Below are positions 33,699 to 42,418 of a stretch of DNA of 64,000 nucleotides, in pieces. The translations under genes and the position numbers were made by a program. Each line of letters opens with the position of its first letter. The stretch's first letter is position 1. Source of the stretch: Marinobacter sp. SS21 (GTDB taxonomy: Bacteria; Pseudomonadota; Gammaproteobacteria; Pseudomonadales; Oleiphilaceae); contig NZ_JAQNDA010000002.1 in NCBI RefSeq assembly GCF_028369065.1, positions 186,001 through 250,000 of the forward strand, read 5' to 3'. Under the pieces are notes generated by a model, which ran no database searches, was not told the origin of the DNA, and saw only the letters and a program-made list of their open reading frames with translations.

Positions 33699-36092
33699 TC
33701 AGCGCAGAGGTTGCTGAGCTTCCCCGTTCAGTACCTGGTCCAGGTGGCAAGGGTGGTGTATGGCGCTGCCCTGTAGGTAGTCGATTCCCAGCTTCTGGAG
33801 GGTATCGGCGATTTGTTCGGATTCAACAAAACTGCAGATGGTTTGGATGCCCAGGGAACGGCAGATATCGTGAATGGCCCTGACCATGGCCAGCTCGGTA
33901 CCGCCATTGAGCAGGCCCTTCATATAAGCACCGTCGATCTTCAGCTTGTCCACCGGCAGTCCACGAAGGTAGCTGAAGGAGGTCAGGCTGCTGCCAAAAT
34001 TATCGAGCACAAAGCGGCACCCGAGGGGGCTGAGTTGGTCCATGAAATTCTGAACATCGACCAGATGGTGTACCGTGGTTTCCTCGGTAATTTCGAAGCA
34101 CAGTTTGTGGCCGGGGAAGCCGGTCTTCTGGATCAGGCTAACCACATAAGCGGCGAAGTCCGGCTGGTCGAATGAGGGGCTGGCGAGATTGATGTGGCAT
34201 GCGGTCAGCATGGTCAGGTGTTGGGGAGCCGAAGTCAGTCGCTCCAGGACCGTGCGGATGACCCAACGGTCGAGCTCATGCATGACCCCAAAACGCATGG
34301 CCGCCGGCAGGAACTCTGCTGCCGCGATCAGCTCGCCATTGTCATCAAGCATGCGCAACAGGATTTCGTAACGCAGCTCGGTGTTGGTGCCGAGGGTTGA
34401 TGTGACCCGCTGAGCATTGAGAATGAGCCGATTGGCGTCAAGCAGCTCCTGGGTATCGCTCAACCAGGTATGATGGGTACGCTTCGGGGACGGGGAAGCC
34501 GCTTCCGGCGTGGAAACGCACACCCGATTTCGCCCCTGGTCCTTGGCCGTGTAGCAGGCCATATCGGCCGTTCTCATGAGGGCACTGATGTCTGGCGCCT
34601 GCTCATGGATTCGGACCACCCCGATGCTGCAGCCAATGTGATGGGTCCGGCCTTCCCAGACAAAGGTCAGCTCTTCAATGGAGGTGCGGAGTTTTTCGGC
34701 GATGGTTGCGGCGGTGCGTAGGTCGCAGTTCTCCAGGATCACGCCAAATTCATCGCCCCCGAGACGGGCCAGGATGTCACCCTCACGAATGTCGGCCCGT
34801 ATGGTGCCGGAGACTAGCCGCAGCAGTTGATCGCCGGCACCGTGACCGGAGGCGTCGTTGACTTGTTTGAAGCCATCGAGATCGACAAAGCATAAAGCGT
34901 GGGAAGTGTTGTCATTTCGTGCCCGGCCCAGGGTGCTCGCCAGCCGGTGTTCGAATGCCCGTCGATTTAGCAGGTCGGTGAGGGGGTCGTGGGTGGCCTG
35001 ATGGCTGAGTTCTTTCGACAGTCGGTGGGACTCTGAAATATCTTCCAACATGACGATGAAATAGGGCTTCCTGCCACTGCCTTCCTGCATGATCGAAGAC
35101 GTCAGGCGTGCCCACATGACATCGCCACTGCCTTTGAGCATGCGTTGTTCCTGAGTGCGGCTTTCCCGGTTTCCGGCAATCAGCCGGTCGCGCACGTTGG
35201 GGTTCAGCGCCCAATCTTCTGGATGCATCAGATTGCTGTAGTGGGCGCTGGTTAACTGCTTCTTGTCGTAGCCCAGTATCTGGCAGCAGGCCTCATTTGC
35301 ATCCAGCAACTGGCCCTGGTCGTCCAGCTGGAGAATGCCGACCGCGGACTGCTCAAAGATCGCCCGAAACTTCTGCTCCGAGCGACGCAGTATCTGTACT
35401 AGCCGACGTGTCAATCGCCAGGCGCCCAAGGCAAGGAGTGCCAGAAAAATCAGGCTGACTACCGACATCAGCACGGTGGCATTGCGGGCTGCCCGGCCGA
35501 TGGCCAGGCGAAATTCCAGCGCCACGACTTCAAGGCTGGCGGCCCGTTGACCAATGTCTTGCTGGGCCTGGACTAGCACTGCCTCGGAGGGGGTTGCCTG
35601 GCCCCACTCGTATTCCAGGCGATTGGCGATGGCGACCAACGCCAGTATGTCGTCGTCGGAGCTGACCCATTCCTGGATGGCGCGATTGAAGTCGGGGTAG
35701 GCCGAAAAGTATTGGTAAAGCCAGACCAGTCGGCTGACGTCGTCGGGATGGATATTGGCCCGTACCAGAGCGGCGCGGGTATACTCCATATCCGGTCTGG
35801 GGCCGTCAAGCTCGCGGCGGGCCAGGAAAATACTATGGGGAATGTCGAGCCATCTTCTGGCCAGTTTCAGGTCGTTCGGATTGCCGGATTCCGCATACTC
35901 CGCCAGGTAGTGCACCGATGCCAGCTGCGCCCGTGACCAGATGCCGTTGCCAGCAACGCAGGCGACCACCGCCGCCTGGATCTGTACCACCGCGACGGTG
36001 AAGATGACCGCAGCCAGCACCAACCCCAACAAACCTGCGATAAGGGAAACGATCTTCCACTGCTTTTTTGAGCTGACAGAAAGTCCGAGCAT
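33699..36092 (-). CDS. Membrane GGDEF protein with degenerate EAL domain
   Basis: A 797-residue inner-membrane regulator. Two membrane helices (about 14-42 and 207-226) flank a helical periplasmic sensor; a PAS domain (about 240-350), GGDEF (about 365-530) and EAL-like domain (about 545-790) follow. RLGGDEF at 443-449 is intact, so diguanylate cyclase activity is likely. The EAL domain is altered: EIL at 576-578 for EAL and DNFGSSLTS at 697-705 in place of DDFGTGYSS, so phosphodiesterase activity is probably lost and the domain may only bind c-di-GMP. ATG 36092 is chosen; a TTG eight codons earlier is the alternative. Confidence 0.87.
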   Translation of the reverse strand: MLGLSVSSKKQWKIVSLIAGLLGLVLAAVIFTVAVVQIQAAVVACVAGNGIWSRAQLASVHYLAEYAESGNPNDLKLARRWLDIPHSIFLARRELDGPRPDMEYTRAALVRANIHPDDVSRLVWLYQYFSAYPDFNRAIQEWVSSDDDILALVAIANRLEYEWGQATPSEAVLVQAQQDIGQRAASLEVVALEFRLAIGRAARNATVLMSVVSLIFLALLALGAWRLTRRLVQILRRSEQKFRAIFEQSAVGILQLDDQGQLLDANEACCQILGYDKKQLTSAHYSNLMHPEDWALNPNVRDRLIAGNRESRTQEQRMLKGSGDVMWARLTSSIMQEGSGRKPYFIVMLEDISESHRLSKELSHQATHDPLTDLLNRRAFEHRLASTLGRARNDNTSHALCFVDLDGFKQVNDASGHGAGDQLLRLVSGTIRADIREGDILARLGGDEFGVILENCDLRTAATIAEKLRTSIEELTFVWEGRTHHIGCSIGVVRIHEQAPDISALMRTADMACYTAKDQGRNRVCVSTPEAASPSPKRTHHTWLSDTQELLDANRLILNAQRVTSTLGTNTELRYEILLRMLDDNGELIAAAEFLPAAMRFGVMHELDRWVIRTVLERLTSAPQHLTMLTACHINLASPSFDQPDFAAYVVSLIQKTGFPGHKLCFEITEETTVHHLVDVQNFMDQLSPLGCRFVLDNFGSSLTSFSYLRGLPVDKLKIDGAYMKGLLNGGTELAMVRAIHDICRSLGIQTICSFVESEQIADTLQKLGIDYLQGSAIHHPCHLDQVLNGEAQQPLR

Positions 36093-36336
36093 TGGTGCGA
36101 GTTTCCCCGGCCGCAATGTTCACCATACCTTGTCAAGTCTAGTCTAACCGGCGCCTGCCGGGGGCACGCGGCCGCGGTTGAATATTCGTGCTGAGGTGGC
36201 TTGGGTCTCAGGGAGAAGGTTCCGCCTCGCCCCAGTGGGATAAAGATACGGGGAAATTCTGGATAACGCCTCAGAGTTATTCAGATCCCCGTTTGATCAA
36301 GATGGGCTTTCCGCATTGAAAACGGAGCAACTCGGG

Positions 36337-36510
36337 CTATCCCGCCGGCTTTGGTGTGAGTACCTTTTCCAGCTTCTCATGCAACAGGGCGCCGCGCTTA
36401 AGGAGCTGTAGGCGGGTTTTCTCATCCCGACGATGGGTAAACAGGTCCACGTATGTCTGGGTGATTTCACTCATCACCGGATGTTCTTGTTTGTACTGCT
36501 CATCTCTCAT
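36337..36510 (-). CDS. Small charged helical protein (57 aa)
   Basis: A short gene that I read directly: MRDEQYKQEHPVMSEITQTY, continuing to a helical Lys/Leu-rich segment (RRDEKTRLQLLKRGALLHEKL) and ending KPAG. GGAGAG lies about 8 bases before ATG 36510. Third codon positions are GC-rich and in keeping with real genes nearby. It fills a space between the GGDEF gene and the metal-dependent hydrolase gene, both on the same strand. Function unknown; the size and charge would fit a small regulator or adaptor. Confidence 0.6.
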   Translation of the reverse strand: MRDEQYKQEHPVMSEITQTYVDLFTHRRDEKTRLQLLKRGALLHEKLEKVLTPKPAG

Positions 36511-36606
36511 GACCGCTCTCCACTACTGAATCGAAGCAAAGGGTCTACGTCTTTATCCTACGCTTGGAGAGAGAGGCGGGGAAATAACATTTAGGCAGGA
36601 AAAGCA

Positions 36607-36641
36607 AAAGCCAGGATAGGCAAAGCGCATATCCTGGCTTT
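36607..36641 (-). terminator. Rho-independent terminator
   Basis: TATCCTGGCTTT (36630-36641) pairs over 12 bases with AAAGCCAGGATA (36607-36618) around an 11-base loop; on the minus strand TTTTGCTTTT follows. It ends the metal-dependent hydrolase gene. Confidence 0.85.
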
Positions 36642-36657
36642 TTGGGAGCAGCTTGGC

Positions 36658-37488
36658 TCAGCTCTGCATGCCGGTTTTCTTGCGCCAACGTGCGAGCAGC
36701 AGGTTGGTGTCGTGATCCCAGGGATGGAAGCTCGGCTTGAAGTAGTCCAGATATTCCGGAACGATCGCACTGAAGATACCACGTCGTCCCCACAGCGAGT
36801 TCAGGCCCTTGGCCCACGATTTGATGTTGGTCAGCTGCTTGTCTTCACGCATCAGCTCGATAACGAAGGCGTGAATGGCAACCATAATCAGCGCGGTCGC
36901 CAGCGCCATGATGCCCATCCGCAGGGCGTAGCTGGCCACATCCTTGCCGTAGATTTTCTCGAAGGTATCGAAGGCCACGGCTTTGTGCTCGTTTTCCTCG
37001 ATGCAGTGCCAGGCCCACAGGTCACGCATGGACGGATCGATCTGTTCGACCAGGTCTTCGCGCTTCAGGAGCTGGGCTGAGAGAATGCCGGTGAAGTGCT
37101 CCAGCGCGACGGTCGCCGCCAGATGCACTTTGTCGTTCTTGAAGAACGGCAGCTCGGCGACGGCGAGGAATTTGCGGGTCCAGCCTTCCAGTCTGGGGAT
37201 GTCAAAACCTTCTTTGATGGCGCCGGCATTGAAGTTGCCATGTTCTTTGGCGTGCATCGCTTCCTGGCCGATAAAGGCACCGATGTCCTTTTGCAGCTGG
37301 GGGTCTTCGATCTTTTCGCGAACCGCCCTGACGCTGGCCACGAAGAAGCGCTCTCCATCCGGGAACAGTGCAGACAGGGCGTTGAAGAGGTGGGTCATGA
37401 ACGGGTCATTGGCAACCCAATGACGAGGCACTTCATCAAACTCAAAATCCTGACGGCGAACCGGAAAAGACGATGTAACTGCAGTCAT
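36658..37488 (-). CDS. Metal-dependent hydrolase, PF10118 family
   Basis: A 276-residue helical protein of the predicted metal-dependent hydrolase family PF10118. The likely metal-binding acidic/His motifs are spaced along helices: FIGQEAMHAKEHGNFN (about 72-87), ALEHFTGIL (about 128-136) and WAWHCIEENEHKAVAFD (about 158-174), a diiron ferritin-like arrangement. One membrane-associated helix follows (MGIMALATALIMVAIHAFVI). Its reaction is not established; ferritin-like oxidation is possible. Monocistronic, with its own terminator. Confidence 0.87.
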   Translation of the reverse strand: MTAVTSSFPVRRQDFEFDEVPRHWVANDPFMTHLFNALSALFPDGERFFVASVRAVREKIEDPQLQKDIGAFIGQEAMHAKEHGNFNAGAIKEGFDIPRLEGWTRKFLAVAELPFFKNDKVHLAATVALEHFTGILSAQLLKREDLVEQIDPSMRDLWAWHCIEENEHKAVAFDTFEKIYGKDVASYALRMGIMALATALIMVAIHAFVIELMREDKQLTNIKSWAKGLNSLWGRRGIFSAIVPEYLDYFKPSFHPWDHDTNLLLARWRKKTGMQS

Positions 37489-37646
37489 GCTGACCTCGAA
37501 TGCGTTGTTATCCTGCTAGAAACGATACGGAATGCAAACAAGGAATGGTCGTTCATTTAAGGCCAGAAGCTTAGCAACTGGCCTTAACTGCACGTAAAAA
37601 GGAGCAACCGGGCAAATGGTTTCCTGGCCGCTTGTGGTTGCGGGAT

Positions 37647-39137
37647 TCAACCGCTGGAGGCTTGGGCGGGCACTTCCTCCGCCGCTTTGGTGCTGAAATC
37701 CAGGTAGCCGTCGTCAATCGGCTCGTTGAGCAGCAAATGACGGTCTTTTTCGTAGTTATTCAGAACCTTCCAGGGCACCTTGCGGCCTTGTCTGGGCATG
37801 ATGGCGCTGGCCCGTTGGATGTAGCCCGAGTTGAGACTGTCCATCACACAACGGTCCGTGGCGGCGCCGTCCCGGTCCCGGGCCACGGACACAGCTAGGT
37901 CATTGCAATCCATATGGTTGAGCAGACGGCACAGGTAGTTGGCGGCCAGGTCTGCCTTGAGGGTCCAGGAGGCATTGGTGTAGCCGAACACCCAGCCCAG
38001 GTTGGGCAGGCCTTCCACCAGCACGCCCTTGTAGGTCAGGCGCTGGCTGAGATCGCAGGGTGCGCCGTCCAGGCTCAGCTTGACGCCTCCGATCAGTTCG
38101 ATTTGCAGGCCGGTGGCGGTGATCACAATATCAGCTGGCAGCTCCCTCCCCGATGTCAGGCGGATACCGCGCTCGGTAAAGGTCTCAATTTCCGCGGTTT
38201 CAATGGAGGCCTGCCCCGATTTCAGCACCTTGAACAGATCACCGTCGGGTACCGCACACAGTCGCTGGTCCCAGGGCAAGTAGCGGGGCGTGAAGTGCCT
38301 CGGGTCGAAGTCCTTGCCCAGGTGCTTGCGTACGTTTCGCAACAGCAACCAGCGGGTGGCCTTGGGATAGCGTCGGGCGCCCTTGTAGATCAGTCGCTGG
38401 AGCAAGATATTGCGCCGCCGGGCCAGCCGGTACACCCAGTCGTCTGGGAGTACCTTGCGCAGCTGTGCCGACAAGGCGTCCCGGGCCGGCAGCGAAAAGA
38501 TATAGGACGGCGATCGCTGCAGCATGGTGATGTGGCCGGTGTCGGGAGCCATTGCGGGCACCAGTGTCACGGCGGTCGCGCCGCTGCCGATGACCACCAC
38601 CTGTTTGCCCCGATAGTCCAGGTCCTCCGGCCACTGCTGTGGGTGGATACACTGGCCCTGGAAGCGATCAATGCCGGGGAAATCCGGTAGGTAGCCTGAG
38701 CTGTAACAGTAATAGCCAGTGCAGGAAATCAGGTAGTGACAGGTGTAGGTTCGCACGTCGCCAGTGTCGAGGTCCTGGGCGGAGACAATCCAGCGTTGCT
38801 GGCGACTATCCCAATTGGCGGCATTCACTTCCTGCCGAAAGTGAATCTTCCGTTCAACATCGTAGGCCTGGGCGGTTTCGCTCAGGTATTGCTTGATGGC
38901 CGGACCATCGGCCAGCACTTGCAGCTCATTCCAGGGGCGGAACTCGTAGCCAAAGCTGAACATGTCCGAGTCGGAGCGAATGCCCGGGTATCGGAACAGG
39001 TCCCAGGTCCCACCAATAGCTTGGCGCCGTTCCAGGATCGCGTAGCGCTTGCTGGGGCACTGTCGGGTCAGGTGACAGGCCATGCCGATCCCTGACAGGC
39101 CTGCGCCCAGAATCAGAACGTCGTAGTGCTCCGCCAT
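37647..39137 (-). CDS. Flavin monooxygenase, Baeyer-Villiger type
   Basis: A 496-residue FAD/NADPH-dependent monooxygenase. GAGLSG (11-16) is the FAD Rossmann motif and GSGATA (about 188-193) the NADPH one. Between them FQGQCIHPQQWP (about 163-174) fits the Baeyer-Villiger fingerprint FxGxxxHxxxW(P/D), so oxidation of ketones or long-chain aldehydes to esters is likely. Related enzymes (AlmA type) serve long-chain alkane degradation in marine bacteria, which would suit the other lipid genes here. The substrate is not readable. It is a single gene. Confidence 0.88.
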   Translation of the reverse strand: MAEHYDVLILGAGLSGIGMACHLTRQCPSKRYAILERRQAIGGTWDLFRYPGIRSDSDMFSFGYEFRPWNELQVLADGPAIKQYLSETAQAYDVERKIHFRQEVNAANWDSRQQRWIVSAQDLDTGDVRTYTCHYLISCTGYYCYSSGYLPDFPGIDRFQGQCIHPQQWPEDLDYRGKQVVVIGSGATAVTLVPAMAPDTGHITMLQRSPSYIFSLPARDALSAQLRKVLPDDWVYRLARRRNILLQRLIYKGARRYPKATRWLLLRNVRKHLGKDFDPRHFTPRYLPWDQRLCAVPDGDLFKVLKSGQASIETAEIETFTERGIRLTSGRELPADIVITATGLQIELIGGVKLSLDGAPCDLSQRLTYKGVLVEGLPNLGWVFGYTNASWTLKADLAANYLCRLLNHMDCNDLAVSVARDRDGAATDRCVMDSLNSGYIQRASAIMPRQGRKVPWKVLNNYEKDRHLLLNEPIDDGYLDFSTKAAEEVPAQASSG

Positions 39138-39362
39138 CAGCTCATCGCTCTTCAGTCACCGCTCTATCGCCACCGCCTAACGCCACCCTTAACGCTACCC
39201 TCTAGCCACCCCTTCAAGCCACCAGTCACCACCTCAAACCAGCTCACAGGTGGATCTTGACAGCCTCAACCGGGTTAGGGCGCTTCGGAACGTCAGAGCG
39301 GATTCAGGTGTTTTTCAGAGGCTCCTAAATCTTTTAACAGCATAGGCCATGGTCAGAGAATG

Positions 39363-40379
39363 TCAGGGCTGCAGGTCCCGGGCGAGTCGAATTCTGGTCA
39401 GATAGACGATTTCCGGCGCTGGGAGGTACACCGTGAACAGACCCAGGCGGTGGAGGTTGCTCATGTCCATTTGTCGGGTTGCCGGGGCATCCCGAACCTC
39501 ACGGAGGTCGATGGTGAATTCGTTGAGGCCCGGGCGTAGAAACAGTCGGGTGTTGAACCGATCGTCGTAGGCATTATCGCCCCGGTCATGGCGAACGTCG
39601 TTGATGCGTAGCGTCATGGTGAAGGGGGAGGTCGACGGGTTGAACAGGACCAGTTCAAGACGCTGGTAGTCACGCCAGTCGCTGGCCAGCTGGTGAAGCC
39701 ACACGCCGGAGTATTGCTCCGTTCCCAACTGGATTTTCAGGGTGGGTTCGGCCGAACCGTTGCGCGCGATGTCCCGGCTCATGGAGCCGGACCAGAAGCT
39801 TTCGGGATGGGGCTCGGAGAAGTCGTAGAGATTGGGCAGCTGACGGACGATTTGATACTGCTGGTAGGCCACCTGTGCCACCGACCACAGCTCCAGCAAC
39901 ACCAGTGCCGTTGTGGCAAAGCGGGTGGTATGCAGGATGCTGACTTGCCGCGGGGGCGAGCGGTCACCGATGCTGGGGTGCCAGGCCAGCACCAGCCAGC
40001 AGCCGATCAGGTTCCGGAACACATCGTGCCAGTCGGCGTGGCGGTCAAGGCCATCCTGCAGCAGCTCCAGCCCGATACCCACCAGCAGCACCATCGTGGT
40101 TACCGATAGCCAGAGGGGCCAGCCGGCCAGCCAACGTCGGGGGTTGATCCACAGCGTCAGCAGGCCAAAGAACAGTATGTGTCCCAGGTTCCAGGCGGAT
40201 CGGTACAAAGGGCCGGAACTCCAGTCAGGTCCGCCGAAGAAGAACAACGGCAGCATCAGCAGCAGGGTCAGCGCCATCAACCGTTTCGGCAATGGGCCTT
40301 GAGCGAAGGCCCCCCGTTGTCCTGTCCTGGCAGGGGGCGGCACAATGAGGCCGCCAGCCTCATGTTGGAGTTTGCTCAT
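39363..40379 (-). CDS. VanZ-like membrane protein with C-terminal soluble domain
   Basis: A 338-residue protein. The N-terminal half has four or five membrane helices with the VanZ pattern: SAWNLGHILFFGLLTLWI, VGIGLELLQDGLDRHADWHDVFRNLIGCWLVLAW, where the Glu, Asp and Asn positions are typical. A further helix (FATTALVLLELWSVA) leads to a C-terminal domain of about 150 residues that looks beta-rich (SAEPTLKIQLGTEQYSGVWLHQL, YQRLELVLFNPSTSPFTMTLRIND) and resembles a carbohydrate-binding sandwich facing the periplasm. Function unknown; VanZ proteins affect envelope properties. An end-like piece of the structured repeat lies 30 bases downstream of its stop. Confidence 0.8.
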   Translation of the reverse strand: MSKLQHEAGGLIVPPPARTGQRGAFAQGPLPKRLMALTLLLMLPLFFFGGPDWSSGPLYRSAWNLGHILFFGLLTLWINPRRWLAGWPLWLSVTTMVLLVGIGLELLQDGLDRHADWHDVFRNLIGCWLVLAWHPSIGDRSPPRQVSILHTTRFATTALVLLELWSVAQVAYQQYQIVRQLPNLYDFSEPHPESFWSGSMSRDIARNGSAEPTLKIQLGTEQYSGVWLHQLASDWRDYQRLELVLFNPSTSPFTMTLRINDVRHDRGDNAYDDRFNTRLFLRPGLNEFTIDLREVRDAPATRQMDMSNLHRLGLFTVYLPAPEIVYLTRIRLARDLQP

Positions 40380-40440
40380 GTGGATCCTTCACTGGCTTTG
40401 GGGGCGGTCGGGCGAGTCCGGTTCGCCGTGAGCGCTGAGT

Positions 40441-41451
40441 CTACCGCAATTCGGGGCATTGACGGTGTTCGTCCCAACGCCAGTTGGCCTGGTTGTCGCC
40501 AAGCCGGATGCCGCCCAACCACCGGGTGGGTGGATGGCACGACATCCAGTCGGTCTCCCCCCTAATGACGGCAAGCCCGGTCTCGGTCAACTTCAGTTGT
40601 CGATGCGGCCAGCTGGCCTGACGGGTTTCGGCGGTCACCGCGATGGGAGGCTGCTTCGCCGACAGCAGTGATTCGACGATGTGCCAGAACATCAGGTCTC
40701 CAAGCCAGGGACGGGGGTCGAGTTGCATGGTCAATTTCTGAAACAGCTGGGCCACGCTGTTTGGGCCAGTCCGCAGTTGTTCCAAAACGATTTGCTCCGT
40801 CAGCCCCAGACCATGGCCGAGGGCAGGCAGTTCCTGCAAGTGGCGGCGCAGGGCACCGGACAGGTATGGCAAAGTCGAGGTGTTCGGGTCCGCCATCAGG
40901 GATGCCAGCCCGGTGGGTAGCGGCTCCCTCAGGGCCTGCCAGCATCGGCTGCCCAGCTCCAGTTGCGCGGGGGTGATGGCACTGCGTTGCTGCCAGAGCG
41001 TTTGTAACGCGGCGCCGTTCAGCTGGCCCAGACCGATGAAACGCTCAAAACCGGGGTAATGATCGGTGGTCACCATCTCCAATTTGCGGGGGACGTCGGC
41101 GCTATGAAAATGGTCCAGTACCCGGCACAGAATCAGTTGATCGAAGCTGTCGTGCTCGAACCAGAGCACCACCCGGTGATAGCGGGACGCTGCCTGCTGC
41201 AGACCCGTTTCCCACGTTTGCAACAGTGCCAGCGTCTCTTCGAAGCCCTCGGGCGTGTCGGCTTCGTAGGCCCGATTAATGAATTCGGCGCGGCAGGTCA
41301 GCAGGTCATCATCCGCCAGCGGTACCGGTCCCTGGCAGATGGGGTCGGCATACTCCAGGAAGTCGCCGGCAAACCCCGCCGACTGTAAGGGCACCCTGAG
41401 GTCTGAGCCGCAACGGATGTGCAGCGTGGTTTGATCGTCGTCTTGCGGCAT
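40441..41451 (-). CDS. DUF1835 family protein
   Basis: A 336-residue cytosolic protein. LHIRCGSDLRVPLQSAGFAGDFLEYADPICQGPVPL at the start and RVVLWFEHDSFDQLILCRVLDHF (about 93-115) are the DUF1835 hallmarks; the C-terminal third is a winged-helix-like part (LTEQIVLEQLRTGPNSVAQLFQKL and the final LKLTETGLAVIRGETDW). These suggest a nucleic-acid or regulatory role, but none is known. The coding end and the next gene (VanZ-like) are on the same strand with a 61-base gap. Confidence 0.83.
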   Translation of the reverse strand: MPQDDDQTTLHIRCGSDLRVPLQSAGFAGDFLEYADPICQGPVPLADDDLLTCRAEFINRAYEADTPEGFEETLALLQTWETGLQQAASRYHRVVLWFEHDSFDQLILCRVLDHFHSADVPRKLEMVTTDHYPGFERFIGLGQLNGAALQTLWQQRSAITPAQLELGSRCWQALREPLPTGLASLMADPNTSTLPYLSGALRRHLQELPALGHGLGLTEQIVLEQLRTGPNSVAQLFQKLTMQLDPRPWLGDLMFWHIVESLLSAKQPPIAVTAETRQASWPHRQLKLTETGLAVIRGETDWMSCHPPTRWLGGIRLGDNQANWRWDEHRQCPELR

Positions 41452-41555
41452 GAAGCACCTTGCCTGTTCAGTTGTTATCAGCAGTTATAGCAGCCCTGAC
41501 GGAGTGCGGCGGAAGAAAGGTCGGGATTCTGTGCCCGCTGGCGGCAAATGGTCGG

Positions 41556-42302
41556 TCATGGCACCAGCCGCTGGCTGGTTCCCCGGAAGGTGGCGGTGTA
41601 GGTGCCGTTGTCCATGAGCGTCCGAATGGCTTGATCGAACCGGGTTTTCAATTGCTCCCCTTCGGGGGTTGCCTGAAAACGGTAGGCCAGTTGCCCGACG
41701 CCAAATTCTTGCCCGTATTGGACCCGGTTCAGCAGATTCATGGCTGCAAGCTGCTGCAGGCCGTCGGACTGGTATTCAACGGTCGCGTCGATGCGTCCAT
41801 GCAGCAGCTTGTTGAAATTCTGCTCCAGCGAATTGGCGGATTCAATGCGTATGTGGGGGTCGTCAAGCAGACTTGCCGGATAGTAACGACCTCGTATGAT
41901 GCCCACTCGTCGGCCCCGGAGTTCGGCCGGGTGGTCGAATGCCCGGGTGTCGAGGCGGGAATACACCACGAAGCCGTAGGTCAGCGCAACTGGCCGCCCG
42001 GTGATGCCGGGTTGACTCGCATCGCCGACGATTTCGGGGAACAGCACGTCGATGCGTCGCTCCGCAAACATCATGTTGGCGCGAGCCCAGGCATCGACGA
42101 AGATCATTTCGCAGCGGGTGCCTCGGGACTCCAGGTGGCGGACGAGCTGTTTGGTCCACGCCCGGTTGGCGACGGTGAGCTCGGGATCGCTGGTCGGCCC
42201 AACCACCACCCGGCAGGGGAGGGTGTCTGCCGGTGCCAGCGATGGCAGAACGATCAGCAGTAGAAAACCCACTGCTGCCAGGAGTCCGATCAGGTTGTTC
42301 AT
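41556..42302 (-). CDS. Periplasmic solute-binding protein, family 3-like
   Basis: A 248-residue exported protein. The signal peptide (1-25) is followed by a bacterial extracellular solute-binding family 3 fold: CRVVVGPTSDPELTV, IDVLFPEIV, FVVYSRLDTRAFDHPAELRGRRVGIIRGRYYP, LLHGRIDATVEYQSDGLQQL and FDQAIRTLMDNGTYTATFRG. There are no ABC permease genes beside it, so it may be a stand-alone sensor-like binding protein rather than part of an importer. The ligand is unknown. Confidence 0.85.
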   Translation of the reverse strand: MNNLIGLLAAVGFLLLIVLPSLAPADTLPCRVVVGPTSDPELTVANRAWTKQLVRHLESRGTRCEMIFVDAWARANMMFAERRIDVLFPEIVGDASQPGITGRPVALTYGFVVYSRLDTRAFDHPAELRGRRVGIIRGRYYPASLLDDPHIRIESANSLEQNFNKLLHGRIDATVEYQSDGLQQLAAMNLLNRVQYGQEFGVGQLAYRFQATPEGEQLKTRFDQAIRTLMDNGTYTATFRGTSQRLVP

Positions 42303-42418
42303 GGCTCAGGTTACGAACCTCTCAGCCGAACGCCCAGGCATTGGCGCCTTGGTCACTGTGTCATTTTGGCGCTTAATGACGTTGGATTCCAGCGACCACC
42401 AGGGAGCGGCAGGCGGCG

